64,000 bases of DNA from an uncultured Prevotellaceae bacterium (GCA_902800435.1 CADCEQ010000011.1:1-64000); one strand, 5' to 3'; shown: positions 19,439 to 28,345, counted from the first letter of the stretch. Notes: generated by a model not told the origin, from the sequence alone. Translations and numbers: made by a program.

Positions 19439-20156
19439 GCACATTAACTGAACACGAAGACACGAATTCTTTTGACACGGAATAACACGGCCTTTTACCA
19501 AAAGGACAAGGCAATTCCTCTCCTAACTCGGGAGGGAAAATGATGTGTGGGAGGAAGGTGTACGCGAAAGTCACATCAAATGTCACATTTTTGAAATCGC
19601 CGCTTTCTCCGATAAAGACAGGGAAAGCGAAGAAAAGTCGCAAGTCACAAATCACATTTTTACCAAAAAAACCGCGTTTTTTGCTGTTTTCGTTGGCAGT
19701 CTTTGGTTGTTTACTGAAAGGGAGGATATGGTAACTTAACTATCGCAAGTTGAGTAAGGAGCGGAGGAGTAAGGAGGTGAATGAGTAAAAGAGTAAAAGA
19801 GAATAGTAATAATAATATAAGAATTATATTATATTATAGTATAATATAATTCTTAATCTTTTCGCTTCTCAAAATTGAAAACCAAAAATGTGACTTGTGA
19901 CATGTGACATTCTCCGCGCGCTTCCCCGATAAATACAGGGGATTCCGGCAATTCACCAAAAATGTGACATGTGACTTGTGACATTCTCCAGGCGCCCCCT
20001 CGCTGTCGCGAGGAGCCACCTCATGATTACGAGGCGGCGCGTGTTTTTTTCGCGCGTTGCGTATAAAAATGGTGCTGAAGTTGGCGTATGTCAGAAAAAA
20101 GATGTAACTTTGCAACCCAATTACCAACGTATTATTCACTAAAACGAAAAAAGATT
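19439..20156. repeat. 718-bp gene-free spacer built of dispersed repeats
   Basis: No convincing gene is present. It holds: a CACGAAGACACGAATTC-type run (19455-19490); a module with TGTCACATTTTT words around CCGATAAAGACAGGG (19568-19665); an AT palindrome with perfect 15-bp arms (19819-19833 and 19840-19854); two direct copies of a 32-bp unit made of AAAATGTGAC and TTGTGACATTCTCC words (19883-19914 and 19957-19990) flanking CCCGATAAATACAGGGG; and a GCGAGGAGCCACCTC hairpin (20005-20040). Parts recur at 57665-57775. The last 50 bp carry the promoter and leader of the next gene. Confidence 0.75.
20105..20112 (+). promoter_or_regulatory. Promoter -7 element of the second GMP synthase
   Basis: TAACTTTG followed by CAAC. 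A TTG about 20 bp upstream (20083 region) could be the -33 element. The leader to the ATG at 20157 would be about 40 nt. Confidence 0.55.
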
Positions 20157-21140
20157 ATGACTACAGGTAACGTGCGGCCGGCTGACATGGAGCGCATCAC
20201 GACTCCCGCCCTGGCCCAACAATACATTGACGAGCAAATCAAGGAGCTGCGTGCTCAGATTGGTGACAAGAAGGTGCTGCTGGCCCTGTCGGGCGGCGTA
20301 GACTCCTCGGTGGTGGCTGCCCTGCTGATCAAGGCCGTGGGCCGCCAGCTGGTGTCGGTTCACGTAAACCACGGACTGCTGCGCAAGGGAGAGCCCGAGC
20401 AGGTGGTGCGCGTGTTCCGCGACGAGCTGAACGCCAATCTGGTGTATGTCGACGCCACCGACCGCTTCCTCGACAAGCTGGCCGGCGTGGCCGACCCTGA
20501 GCAGAAGCGCAAGATCATCGGCGCTGAGTTCATCCGCGTGTTCGAGGAGGAGGCCCGCAAGCAGGAGGGCATCAGCTTCCTGGCCCAGGGCACGATCTAT
20601 CCCGACATTGTGGAGTCAGGGCCCGTGAAGTCGCACCACAACGTGGGCGGTCTGCCCGAGGACATGCAGTTTGAGCTGGTAGAGCCCATCAAGCTGCTGT
20701 TCAAGGACGAGGTACGCGTGGTGGGCAAGCAGCTGGGACTGCCCGACAACATGGTGTATCGCCAGCCGTTCCCCGGCCCCGGCCTGGGCGTGCGCTGCAC
20801 GGGTGCCATCACGCGCGACCGTCTGGAGGCACTGCGCGAGAGCGACGCCATCCTGCGCGAGGAGTTTGCAAAGAACGGACTGGAGGGCAAGGTGTGGCAG
20901 TACTTCACCGTGGTGCCCGACTACAAGTCGACGGGCGTGAAGGACAACAAGCGCAGCTGGGACTGGCCGGTCATCATCCGTGCGGTGAACACGCGCGACG
21001 CCATGACGGCCACGATTGAGGAAATCCCCTACCCGCTGCTGCACCACATCACGCAGCGCATCGTGACAGAGGTGCCGGGCGTGAACCGCGTGCTCTACGA
21101 CCTGACGCCGAAGCCCACGGGCACGATTGAGTGGGAGTAG
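20157..21140 (+). CDS. Second GMP synthase, ATP-pyrophosphatase and dimerisation domains only
   Basis: 327 residues from MTTGNVRPADMERITTPA. It has the ATP-pyrophosphatase P-loop SGGVDSSVV, the lid region QGTIYPDIVES, PFPGPGLGVR and the C-terminal PTGTIEWE, but no glutaminase domain at all. This is the architecture of archaeal-type GuaAb subunits, which use a separate glutaminase or free ammonia. No glutaminase gene is next to it. Its sequence differs clearly from the complete GuaA at 13985-15526 (for example a longer HHITQRIVTEV segment), so it is not a recent duplicate. It may amidate XMP with ammonia or act on another purine-like substrate. Confidence 0.88.
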   Translation: MTTGNVRPADMERITTPALAQQYIDEQIKELRAQIGDKKVLLALSGGVDSSVVAALLIKAVGRQLVSVHVNHGLLRKGEPEQVVRVFRDELNANLVYVDATDRFLDKLAGVADPEQKRKIIGAEFIRVFEEEARKQEGISFLAQGTIYPDIVESGPVKSHHNVGGLPEDMQFELVEPIKLLFKDEVRVVGKQLGLPDNMVYRQPFPGPGLGVRCTGAITRDRLEALRESDAILREEFAKNGLEGKVWQYFTVVPDYKSTGVKDNKRSWDWPVIIRAVNTRDAMTATIEEIPYPLLHHITQRIVTEVPGVNRVLYDLTPKPTGTIEWE

Positions 21141-21142
21141 GC

Positions 21143-22687
21143 TCAGCGCAAGGTCTGGGTGATGCCCTGCTCGCGGTGGACGATGCGCACCTCGATGCCG
21201 AACTTGCGGTGGATGTGCTCGGCCAGATGCTGGGCAGAGTAGACTGAGCGGTGCTGGCCGCCGGTGCAGCCGAAGCAGAACATGAGGCTGGTGAAGCCGC
21301 GCTGGATGTAGCGCCGCACGTGGGCATCGGCCAAACGATAGACCGATTCGAGGAAGGTGAGTATCTCGCCATCGTCCTCGAGGAAACGGATGACGGGCTC
21401 GTCGAGGCCCGTCAACTTTTTATAGGGCTCATAGCGACCGGGGTTGTGGGTGGAGCGGCAGTCGAAGACGTAGCCGCCGCCGTTGCCCGACTCGTCGTCG
21501 GGAATGCCCTTGCGGTAGCTGAAGCTGTAGACCTTGACCACGAGTGGTCCCTGTGCGTCGTACTTCGAGAAGGTGGCCGGGCCGTCGAGGGGGTGCGCCT
21601 TGTAGGGGTTGTGCTCGGTGGTCTTGTAGCCGTCGGCACGCGAGGCAGTGGCCTCGACCAGCTGAAACTGCGGCAGGGCGCAGAGGCGCTGCAGAATGTC
21701 GACGAGGTGTGGGTAAGGCAGCTGTGCCGAGGCCAACAGCTCGCGCAGGTTCTGGATGGCTGGCGGTATGGAGTCGATGAAGTGCTGCTTGCGCTCGAAG
21801 TAGCCGCGGAAGCCGTAGGCGCCGAGCACCTGAAGCAGGCGGAAGAGTACGAAGAGGCGCAGGCGGGCCACGAAGTGATGGCTTGACGGCACCTCGGTGA
21901 ACTGCTTCAAGGCGTTGTAGTACTCGTAGACGAGCTCGCGCCGCAGCTTGTGGGGATAGCGTGCCGACGCCTGCCAGAGGAACGAGGCGAGGTCGTAGTA
22001 GTAAGGGCCGCGCCGGCCGCCCTGGAAGTCGATGAAGAATGGTTGTTGGGTGTTGGGTGATGGTGATTGGCAGAGCATCACGTTGCGTGCCTGGAAGTCG
22101 CGGTAGAGGAAGCACTGCTCGTCGCCGGCCTGGGTGAGGTCCTTGGCCATGAGGCGGAAGTCGGCCTCGAGCTTCAGCTCATGGAAGTCGAGCTCGGTGG
22201 CCTTCAGGAAACAGTACTTGAAGTAGTTGAGGTCGAAGAGCACGGAGTCCTGGTCGAAGGCGGGCTGCGGGTAGCAGTTCGAGAAGTCGAGCTCGCGTGC
22301 GCCGCGTATCTGTATGTTGGGCAGCTCGCGGATGGTCTGCCTCAGCAGCTGCTGCTCGGCCAGGGTGTAGCGCCCGCCGGCCTCGCGACCGCCGCGTATG
22401 GCGTCGAAGAGCGAGACGTTGCCGAGGTCGGTCTGCAGGTAGCGCAGCTCGTCGCTGCTGACGGCGAGCACGCGGGGCACGGGCAGCTTGCGGCGGGTGA
22501 AGTGGCGCGCCAGGTAGACGAAGGCGTGGTTCTCGTCGCGGCTGGTGCCTATGCAGCCTATGACGCTCGAGCCGTCGGCGGCGCGGAATCGGTAATACTC
22601 GCGGTTGCTCCCTGCCCCGGGCAGTTTCTCGGTCGTGGCGGGCACGTTGCCGCTCCACTCCTTATATAATGCAATCAGTTTCTCCAT
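21143..22687 (-). CDS. AmgK-like anomeric sugar kinase fused to a RapZ C-terminal domain
   Basis: 514 residues. Residues 1 to about 340 are an aminoglycoside-phosphotransferase fold: the brenner-type motif FLYRDFQARNVML (catalytic Asp) near residue 200 and FIDFQGGRRG (metal Asp) soon after. From about 380 to the end it matches the RapZ C-terminal domain: VKVYSFSYRKGIPDD, VFDCRSTHNPGRY, and FCFGCTGGQHRSVY. AmgK kinases phosphorylate MurNAc/GlcNAc at C1 for MurU. The RapZ domain binds glucosamine-6-phosphate in enterobacteria. The insertion QSPSPNTQQ after the catalytic loop is encoded by a GGTTGTTGGGTG simple repeat. Convergent with the second GMP synthase, 2 bp apart. Confidence 0.85.
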   Translation of the reverse strand: MEKLIALYKEWSGNVPATTEKLPGAGSNREYYRFRAADGSSVIGCIGTSRDENHAFVYLARHFTRRKLPVPRVLAVSSDELRYLQTDLGNVSLFDAIRGGREAGGRYTLAEQQLLRQTIRELPNIQIRGARELDFSNCYPQPAFDQDSVLFDLNYFKYCFLKATELDFHELKLEADFRLMAKDLTQAGDEQCFLYRDFQARNVMLCQSPSPNTQQPFFIDFQGGRRGPYYYDLASFLWQASARYPHKLRRELVYEYYNALKQFTEVPSSHHFVARLRLFVLFRLLQVLGAYGFRGYFERKQHFIDSIPPAIQNLRELLASAQLPYPHLVDILQRLCALPQFQLVEATASRADGYKTTEHNPYKAHPLDGPATFSKYDAQGPLVVKVYSFSYRKGIPDDESGNGGGYVFDCRSTHNPGRYEPYKKLTGLDEPVIRFLEDDGEILTFLESVYRLADAHVRRYIQRGFTSLMFCFGCTGGQHRSVYSAQHLAEHIHRKFGIEVRIVHREQGITQTLR

Positions 22688-22706
22688 ATTTCAGCGTAGA
22701 ACGTTG

Positions 22707-22714
22707 CAAAGGTA
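22707..22714 (-). promoter_or_regulatory. Promoter -7 element of the kinase-RapZ gene
   Basis: Minus strand TACCTTTG, 20 bp upstream of the ATG, followed by CAACG. Confidence 0.55.
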
Positions 22715-22753
22715 CTCTTTTTTAATGGAAAAAAAGAGGGAGGGAACGATTTT

Positions 22754-24868
22754 TTAGTAAAGTTTCATTTTCAGACCGACGACGAGCATGCGGCCGGGAC
22801 TGTAGAGGGCGTACTTGCGGAGGCTGGAGTCGATGCGGCGGTCGACACGGTTGAAAAGGTTGTCGACGCCGACCGACGGCTCAAGCGTCAGTGGCGTGAG
22901 CGGGAGTCGGAGCGAGGCGTTGAAATTCCACAGGCCGTAGCCCGGAGCGTCCTCGTAGCCTGGGTAATAGGTCTTCGACTGCAGGCGGCCGTTGAGGTTG
23001 AGGTTCAGCCGGCAGCGGCGCCACGAGTAGCGGTAGTTGGCGGCAACGGTGGCGGTGTGGCGTATGCTGCGCTCAAGGACGGTCCACTCGTCGGCCGACT
23101 TCGTGCGGGCATAGGTGTAGGCGTAGTTGGCCGAGAGGTTGAAGCCCGGCAGCAGATTGGCCGAGGCGTTGAGCTGTACGCCCTTGACGTCGCCCTTGTC
23201 GCTGTTCTGGTAGCGGGCGTAGCTGACCATCTTGCCGGCCTGCTCGCTGGTCATCTCGGGAAACTCGGCGAGCAGCATCTGGCGGGTGGCATCGTCGACG
23301 CTGATGTTCTGCTTGACCACCATGTCGCTGATGCGGTTGACGTAGCCGGTCAGGCTGACGGCTATCACGTCGCTGCGATACTCGGCATTGAGGGCGAGGT
23401 AGTGGCTCTTCTCGGGCGTCAGGTCACGGTTGCCGAAGCTGATCTGGGGCTTGCCGCGGTTGACGGAGAAGTAGTGGTAGTAGAGCTCGTCGAGGCCGGG
23501 GGTGCGGAAGCCCGTCGACCAGGTGGCACGGAGGTTGACGTGGCCGAGGCTGTACATGAGCGTGGCCTTGGGTGTCAGGTGCTCGTGAAAGGTCTCGTGA
23601 TGCGTCAGTCGCAGACCCAGGGTTGCCGTCAGGCTGCTGAAGAGCTTCATCTCGTGCTGGGCATAGGCGGCGAGGGTGTACACCTGACTGCTGATGTCGC
23701 CCGACGTGGCGTTCAGGCGGTCGCTGCGCCAGTCGGCGCCGATGATGGTGGTCGAGGCCTGCGTCAGTCCGAGTATGGCCTTGAGCTCTCCCTCCATCGT
23801 GCGCTGCTTCTTCGACTGCACGTAGTCGCCTACGGCGTTGGTCTTCGTCTCTACGTCGTACTCCTTGCCGTAGCGGAAGCGGTCGACGGTGAAGCTGGCC
23901 TGCAGGCTGTTGCGGCTGGTCATCTTGTAGACGGAGCCCAGGCTCCAGCGCAGTCCCTTGTAGCGCATCTCGTAGTCGGTGCCGCCAACGGGCAGTCCGC
24001 CGGGGGCGGTGTTCGGGCGGTCGGTGATTTTGTAGGAGTAGTCGAGGCCGGCGTTCAGGGCCAGCTGGGTATTGGGGCTGTAGGTGAACTTCTGGGCGAG
24101 CAGGCTGGAGCGGTAGCCGGTGAAGAGCGGGGCCTGCGAGGGCTGCGTCTCGGTGTCGCTGCCCTTGACATACTCAAGGCTGTTGTTGCGGTAGCTGTCG
24201 GCGCGGTCGTGCGTGAACGACGTGTAGGAGCCGAAGCCGTGGGTATTGATGTCGAGCGTGGCACTCTCGGTGAGCTTGCCGTGAGCGGCGACGGTGGTGG
24301 CGTTTGCCACTGAGATGCCGTTGGCCGGTGTGGGCTGGTCGGTGATGATGTTGATGACGCCGGCAATGGCATCGCTGCCGTAGAGCGACGAGGCGGCGCC
24401 GTCGAGAATCTCGATGCGCTTGACGCGCGCCATGTTGATGCGCTGCAGGTCGGTGTTGTTGGCAATGTCGCCGGTGAGCTTCTGACCGTTGACGAGTACG
24501 AGGATGTACTTGTTGCCCAGGCCGTTGAGTCGCAGCTGCGAGCCCATACTGTTGGGTGCCATCGATACCTGGGGCAGCATGCGCTGCAGGGCTTCGTCGA
24601 AGGTGGTGATGCCCTGTTCGCGGATTTCCTGTGCGGCAAGCACGTGGACGGGCGTGGCGGTCGACTTCAGGCGCTGGTGATGGCCGGAGCCGGTGACGAC
24701 GACGGGGTTCAGGTTGTAAGAGCGGTCAACGCTGTCGGCCCTCACCATGCGGTGCACCTGCGCCTGTAGCGAGAGGCTGCCAAGGAGCAGCAGAGTAGCA
24801 AGGAGATGCTGTCTCACGACAGCATCTCCGCAGGTAAACTTATATAATAATACACGTAAAAACATCAT
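22754..24868 (-). CDS. TonB-dependent outer-membrane receptor (corrinoid/metal locus, second copy)
   Basis: About 704 residues. The start is taken at ATGATG overlapping the stop of the chelatase gene (24865-24868), which gives a long N-region with a hydrophobic export segment (LLATLLLLGSLSLQAQ). A TonB-box-like NPVVVTGSG is followed by a plug domain (TTFDEALQRMLPQVS, GLGNKYILVLVNGQKL, SLYGSDAIAGVINIITD) and a 22-strand type barrel ending in an aromatic-terminated strand GLKMKLY. Third gene of the riboswitch-led operon with the chelatase and another receptor, so its cargo is probably a corrinoid, a precursor tetrapyrrole or cobalt. Confidence 0.88.
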   Translation of the reverse strand: MMFLRVLLYKFTCGDAVVRQHLLATLLLLGSLSLQAQVHRMVRADSVDRSYNLNPVVVTGSGHHQRLKSTATPVHVLAAQEIREQGITTFDEALQRMLPQVSMAPNSMGSQLRLNGLGNKYILVLVNGQKLTGDIANNTDLQRINMARVKRIEILDGAASSLYGSDAIAGVINIITDQPTPANGISVANATTVAAHGKLTESATLDINTHGFGSYTSFTHDRADSYRNNSLEYVKGSDTETQPSQAPLFTGYRSSLLAQKFTYSPNTQLALNAGLDYSYKITDRPNTAPGGLPVGGTDYEMRYKGLRWSLGSVYKMTSRNSLQASFTVDRFRYGKEYDVETKTNAVGDYVQSKKQRTMEGELKAILGLTQASTTIIGADWRSDRLNATSGDISSQVYTLAAYAQHEMKLFSSLTATLGLRLTHHETFHEHLTPKATLMYSLGHVNLRATWSTGFRTPGLDELYYHYFSVNRGKPQISFGNRDLTPEKSHYLALNAEYRSDVIAVSLTGYVNRISDMVVKQNISVDDATRQMLLAEFPEMTSEQAGKMVSYARYQNSDKGDVKGVQLNASANLLPGFNLSANYAYTYARTKSADEWTVLERSIRHTATVAANYRYSWRRCRLNLNLNGRLQSKTYYPGYEDAPGYGLWNFNASLRLPLTPLTLEPSVGVDNLFNRVDRRIDSSLRKYALYSPGRMLVVGLKMKLY

Positions 24869-26046
24869 TCTTCTGTTGCGGTGGTCGGCGTCGAGAGAGC
24901 CTCTTCGGTGCCCAGCTTGGCAATGGCCTCGCGGGTGTGGTTCATCCACAGCTGGCGCACGGCCGAGCGCTCAGCCAGACCGGGAATGTAGTCGCCGCCA
25001 CGCTTGTAGCCGCGCCAGCAGGCCTCGGTGAAGTTGGTCTCATAGGCCTCGGTGTCGATGCCGGCCTTGTTGAAGAGCGAGTACCAGCTCTCCTCGTCCT
25101 CGTCGTCGGCCATGTCGTTGTGGGCGTGGTCGCCGGCAATCGACATCAGCACGAAGAGCTGCGCCTTCTTCGAGGTGTTCTTGGGATAGATGGCGCCGAC
25201 GGGCATGTCGCCGACGACATACTGGAAGTTGCCGCCACCGATGTGGTCCAGGACGTCCTCAGCATAGGTGCCGTCCATGTCGACGGTGCCCACGTAGTAG
25301 TTGGGGCTGATGACGCGCAGGTTGCTCTCAAGCTGCAGGTAGCGCACGTTGCCGCCGTAGTAGTCGTAGCCCTCGGGGTTGCCGTGGCCCATGAAGGCGA
25401 CGATGCCGCGCTCTGCGGCAGCCTTCACGTCGGGCTCGGCGCTCAGCGTCTGGGCCAGCTTGTAGGTGTCGTCGACCTCGGCCATCAGGGGCGTGCCTAC
25501 CACGACATTACGGTCGAGGCGATGCATGTAGCTCTCGGTGAAGTCGCCGTTGCGGTTGTTCATGAAGTCCTTGACATAGCTGTCGCGCACGCGGCGGAAC
25601 TCCTCGCCGGGAATGACCTGAAGCGACTGCACGACAACCTGCGAGTAGCCTGCCATGCCGATGGCCGTGAGCCAGTGCTCGGGGTCGTAGTAGTCCTTAG
25701 GTGCAACGTTCTCGCCGGCACGGGCGTTGTTGATGCAGATGGCGCTTGAGAACGAGAGATAGACGTCCCAGGCAGGGAAGGCGGCCTTGTAGTCGCTGAC
25801 CACCTTGTCGAAGGTGTCGTAGGCCTGCTCCCACGTCGAGCCGAAGGCCACGAGCAGGATGACCTTGTCGCTCTTCTTCTGGGCGTTCACGGTCTTGTTG
25901 ACGGCCTGCTGGTACTTCTCGTAGTTCGACAGTGCCGGGGCGTTGTTTTCGATGTTGGTGTTGTCGTCATCATCGCTGCAGGCGGTGAAGGCGGCACTGG
26001 CGATGACGGCTGTCATGGCCAGCAAAAGTAGCTTAATCTGTTTCAT
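24865..26046 (-). CDS. cbiK: CbiK-type cobaltochelatase as an exported lipoprotein
   Basis: 393 residues. Lipoprotein signal MKQIKLLLLAMTAVIASAAF with lipobox TAC; directly after the Cys comes SDDDDN, which matches the acidic surface-export signal described for Bacteroidetes lipoproteins. The CbiK/CobNS-chelatase fold is recognised by LLVAFGSTWEQAYDTF, AFMGHGNPEGYDYY (active-site His) and AGDHAHNDMADDEDEESW (second His with acidic cluster). Cytoplasmic CbiK inserts Co2+ into sirohydrochlorin; this one is exported, which does not fit that job directly. It lies between two TonB receptors, overlapping both, behind a cobalamin riboswitch. A tetrapyrrole- or metal-capture role is a plausible alternative. 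Confidence 0.85.
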   Translation of the reverse strand: MKQIKLLLLAMTAVIASAAFTACSDDDDNTNIENNAPALSNYEKYQQAVNKTVNAQKKSDKVILLVAFGSTWEQAYDTFDKVVSDYKAAFPAWDVYLSFSSAICINNARAGENVAPKDYYDPEHWLTAIGMAGYSQVVVQSLQVIPGEEFRRVRDSYVKDFMNNRNGDFTESYMHRLDRNVVVGTPLMAEVDDTYKLAQTLSAEPDVKAAAERGIVAFMGHGNPEGYDYYGGNVRYLQLESNLRVISPNYYVGTVDMDGTYAEDVLDHIGGGNFQYVVGDMPVGAIYPKNTSKKAQLFVLMSIAGDHAHNDMADDEDEESWYSLFNKAGIDTEAYETNFTEACWRGYKRGGDYIPGLAERSAVRQLWMNHTREAIAKLGTEEALSTPTTATEE

Positions 26047-28144
26047 TGTTGTTTGAATTTAAGTTTGACTTATACTTGTTTGTGAGTTTCCGGCCTTGGT
26101 TGAAGCGCACGGTGAGCGAGGCGTAGACGGTGCGGCCCGGCGTGGTCGTACCGAGGTGCAGCCCGTGGGGCGTGCGGTCGCAGTAGTTGAAGATGTTGTC
26201 GACGCCAGCCTCCAGACGGCAGCTGCTGCCCAGCTGGTGGGAGGTGGTCAGGCGCCAGAGCTGATAGCCACTGCCGTCGCCGTCGATCTGATAGTAGCGC
26301 TTCGATGAGAGACGGCCGTAGACGCCGACGCCGAACTGGTAGCGGGGCGTGAAGTCGCGGCTCCAGGTGGCGTAGACGTTGGCCTTGTGGTGGGCCATGC
26401 CGTCGATGACTACGCGCTGCATCACGTCGTTCTCCGCGTCATACTGGTTGGCCTCGGTGTCGAGGTAGCTGTAGGAGCCGCCCGCCGTGAAGTGCGGGGC
26501 CTGATAGCGCAGGGTGACGTCGACGCCGTAGGTCTTGGCGTCCTCCATGTTTTGATACTGGCGCACCTTGATGGGGTCGTACTTCGCAATCAGCTCGGCG
26601 GGAGCCTGCTTGGCGGGAATGATGACGAGGGTTATCATGTCATTCACCTTATTATAATAGGGGGCAACGGTCAGCGTCAGGCGGCCGACGGTGTATTCGC
26701 CGCTCAGGCCGAAGTAGTTGGAGTGCTGCGCCTTCAGGCCGGTGTTGCCCAGGTAGAGATAAACGCCGTTCATGTTCCTGATGTACTGGTAGTGCAGCTC
26801 CTTGGGCGTGGGTGTCTTATAGCCCTGGCTCCAGGTGGCCCGCAGGCGCAGGTCGCCGACTTTCAGCATGGCCGAGAGCTTGGGCGTCAGGCGCAGGCCG
26901 AAGCCCTCGTTGCGCGTCAGCCGCAGGCCGGCGGTGAGCGACAGGGGGTTGAGCATTTCGAGCTCGTCCTGCACGTAGAGAGCCTCAGTGTTGTCGGTTG
27001 CCTTGCCGCCCGCCACGCGCATCGGCGCCTTCAGCCAGTCGTAGCGGTAGTCGATGCCGGCACTCAGCCGCTGGTCCCACGGCAGGCTGAAAACGCCCTT
27101 CAGCGAGACGTTGGTCAGCCGCTGGTCGCTCTGCAGCTCCACGTCGCCGGGGAAGTAGGGATAGTAGTTGGTGAAGCGGCCCTTCACGTAGCCGTCGGTC
27201 AGCGTGGTGTCAGTGTAGACGTAGTTGTAGGCGTGGCGCTTCCAGTCGGCGTCAAGGGTAATGACGTCGGTGGCGTTCAGTTTCCATTTACCGCCTGCCG
27301 AGACCGACGAATTGTCGTACTGCAGGTCCCACGTCTTCACGTCGACGCCGGGATGGTGGCCGCTGGGGCGGTAGATGCGCTTCCAGTAGAGGGTGCCGTC
27401 GGCATACAGCTCGACATCGGGCGTCAGCTGGTAGATGAGCCGCTCGGCCAGCTGCCAGTTGGTGTGGCGGTTCACGGTCTTGTTGCGGGAGTCGGTGATG
27501 TGATACTCCGTCTGCTGCGGCGCCTCCTCCGAGGTGTTCTGCCAGCCGTCGCTGTGCTGCAGCTGGAAGTTGGTGTAGCTCGACAGGCGGCCGTAGTTCA
27601 GGGCTATGCCGTCGTGCTGGCGTATGTCGCCGTAGGAGCCTATGCGCGTGGTGTTCTCGAGCATCAGCCCCTGCGCAGTGTGCTTGCGGGTGATGATGTT
27701 GATGACGCCGGCAATGGCATCGCTGCCGTAGAGCGCACTCGATGCGCCCTTCACAATCTCGATGCGCTCAATGTTGTGAGGGTCGATGAGCGAGAGGTCG
27801 TTCTCGCCGCCGTTGTCGCCGTGGAGCCGGCGCCCGTCGATGAGTATCAGCACGTACGAGTTGCCCAGGCCGTTCAGCTGCAGGCGCGAGCTCATGTCGC
27901 TCTCGCTGAAGTCAAGCGAGGCGGTCAGTCCCGTCAGGATGTCCTCGATGCTCTTGCCCGCATACTGCTGCAGCTGGCGGCGGCTGATGACCTCGGTCTG
28001 CACGGGGGCATCCTTCAGCAGATGCTGCGTGCCGGTACCTGTCACCACCACCTCCTGCAGACTGTCGGAGCGCCATACGGTCTGAGCCTGCGCACCAACA
28101 GCAAACAGCCAAAGGCCAAGGGCCAGTTTCTGTCTCCGTTTCAT
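26033..28144 (-). CDS. TonB-dependent outer-membrane receptor, BtuB-like, first gene of the riboswitch operon
   Basis: 703 residues with a signal peptide ending VGAQAQ. TonB-box-like QEVVVTGTG, plug domain with SIEDILTGLTASLDFSE, GLGNSYVLILIDGRRL, and SALYGSDAIAGVINIITR, then a long beta-barrel. The plug resembles BtuB/CirA-type receptors. The leader carries a cobalamin riboswitch, so expression should fall when adenosylcobalamin is plentiful, which supports corrinoid uptake. Its 3' end overlaps the chelatase gene by 14 bp. Confidence 0.9.
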   Translation of the reverse strand: MKRRQKLALGLWLFAVGAQAQTVWRSDSLQEVVVTGTGTQHLLKDAPVQTEVISRRQLQQYAGKSIEDILTGLTASLDFSESDMSSRLQLNGLGNSYVLILIDGRRLHGDNGGENDLSLIDPHNIERIEIVKGASSALYGSDAIAGVINIITRKHTAQGLMLENTTRIGSYGDIRQHDGIALNYGRLSSYTNFQLQHSDGWQNTSEEAPQQTEYHITDSRNKTVNRHTNWQLAERLIYQLTPDVELYADGTLYWKRIYRPSGHHPGVDVKTWDLQYDNSSVSAGGKWKLNATDVITLDADWKRHAYNYVYTDTTLTDGYVKGRFTNYYPYFPGDVELQSDQRLTNVSLKGVFSLPWDQRLSAGIDYRYDWLKAPMRVAGGKATDNTEALYVQDELEMLNPLSLTAGLRLTRNEGFGLRLTPKLSAMLKVGDLRLRATWSQGYKTPTPKELHYQYIRNMNGVYLYLGNTGLKAQHSNYFGLSGEYTVGRLTLTVAPYYNKVNDMITLVIIPAKQAPAELIAKYDPIKVRQYQNMEDAKTYGVDVTLRYQAPHFTAGGSYSYLDTEANQYDAENDVMQRVVIDGMAHHKANVYATWSRDFTPRYQFGVGVYGRLSSKRYYQIDGDGSGYQLWRLTTSHQLGSSCRLEAGVDNIFNYCDRTPHGLHLGTTTPGRTVYASLTVRFNQGRKLTNKYKSNLNSNNNETD

Positions 28145-28196
28145 AAACAGTTTCCTTTTTCCGAACCGTATGTTCCTGTACGGTCGTACTTCGTGT

Positions 28197-28345
28197 CTTA
28201 AAGGCAGGTCTTCTGACTTTCCCCAGCCTGCTTTACCTTCCCGGGAAACATCCCAGTGGCGTTATACAAGCAGGCCTCTCGAACGGGGATTACAGCTGCA
28301 GGTACAGTTCCGGACTCTCACCGGATTCCCTTGCATCGTGGCAGC
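28197..28345 (-). promoter_or_regulatory. Cobalamin riboswitch
   Basis: Read on the minus strand, the element shows the conserved blocks in order: GGAATCCGGTGAGAGTCCGG (28320-28339 region), CTGTACCTGCAGCTGTAA, the B12-box core GCCACTGG (28253-28260), GGGAAGG, and AAGTCAGAAGACCTGCC near 28200-28217. It lies between a promoter at 28376-28383 and the TonB receptor start at 28144. It should repress the three-gene operon when adenosylcobalamin binds. Confidence 0.95.

Noticed and set aside
19834..20139. 101-codon frame in the repeat spacer
   Set aside because: Its peptide repeats (CHKSH) only translate the TGTGACAT DNA repeat.
26387..28201. 604-codon open frame opposite the first TonB receptor
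   Set aside because: It mirrors a clear receptor gene, covers the riboswitch, and its product is low-complexity Val/Ala/Gly-rich. Long antisense frames are common here because of GC-rich codon use.
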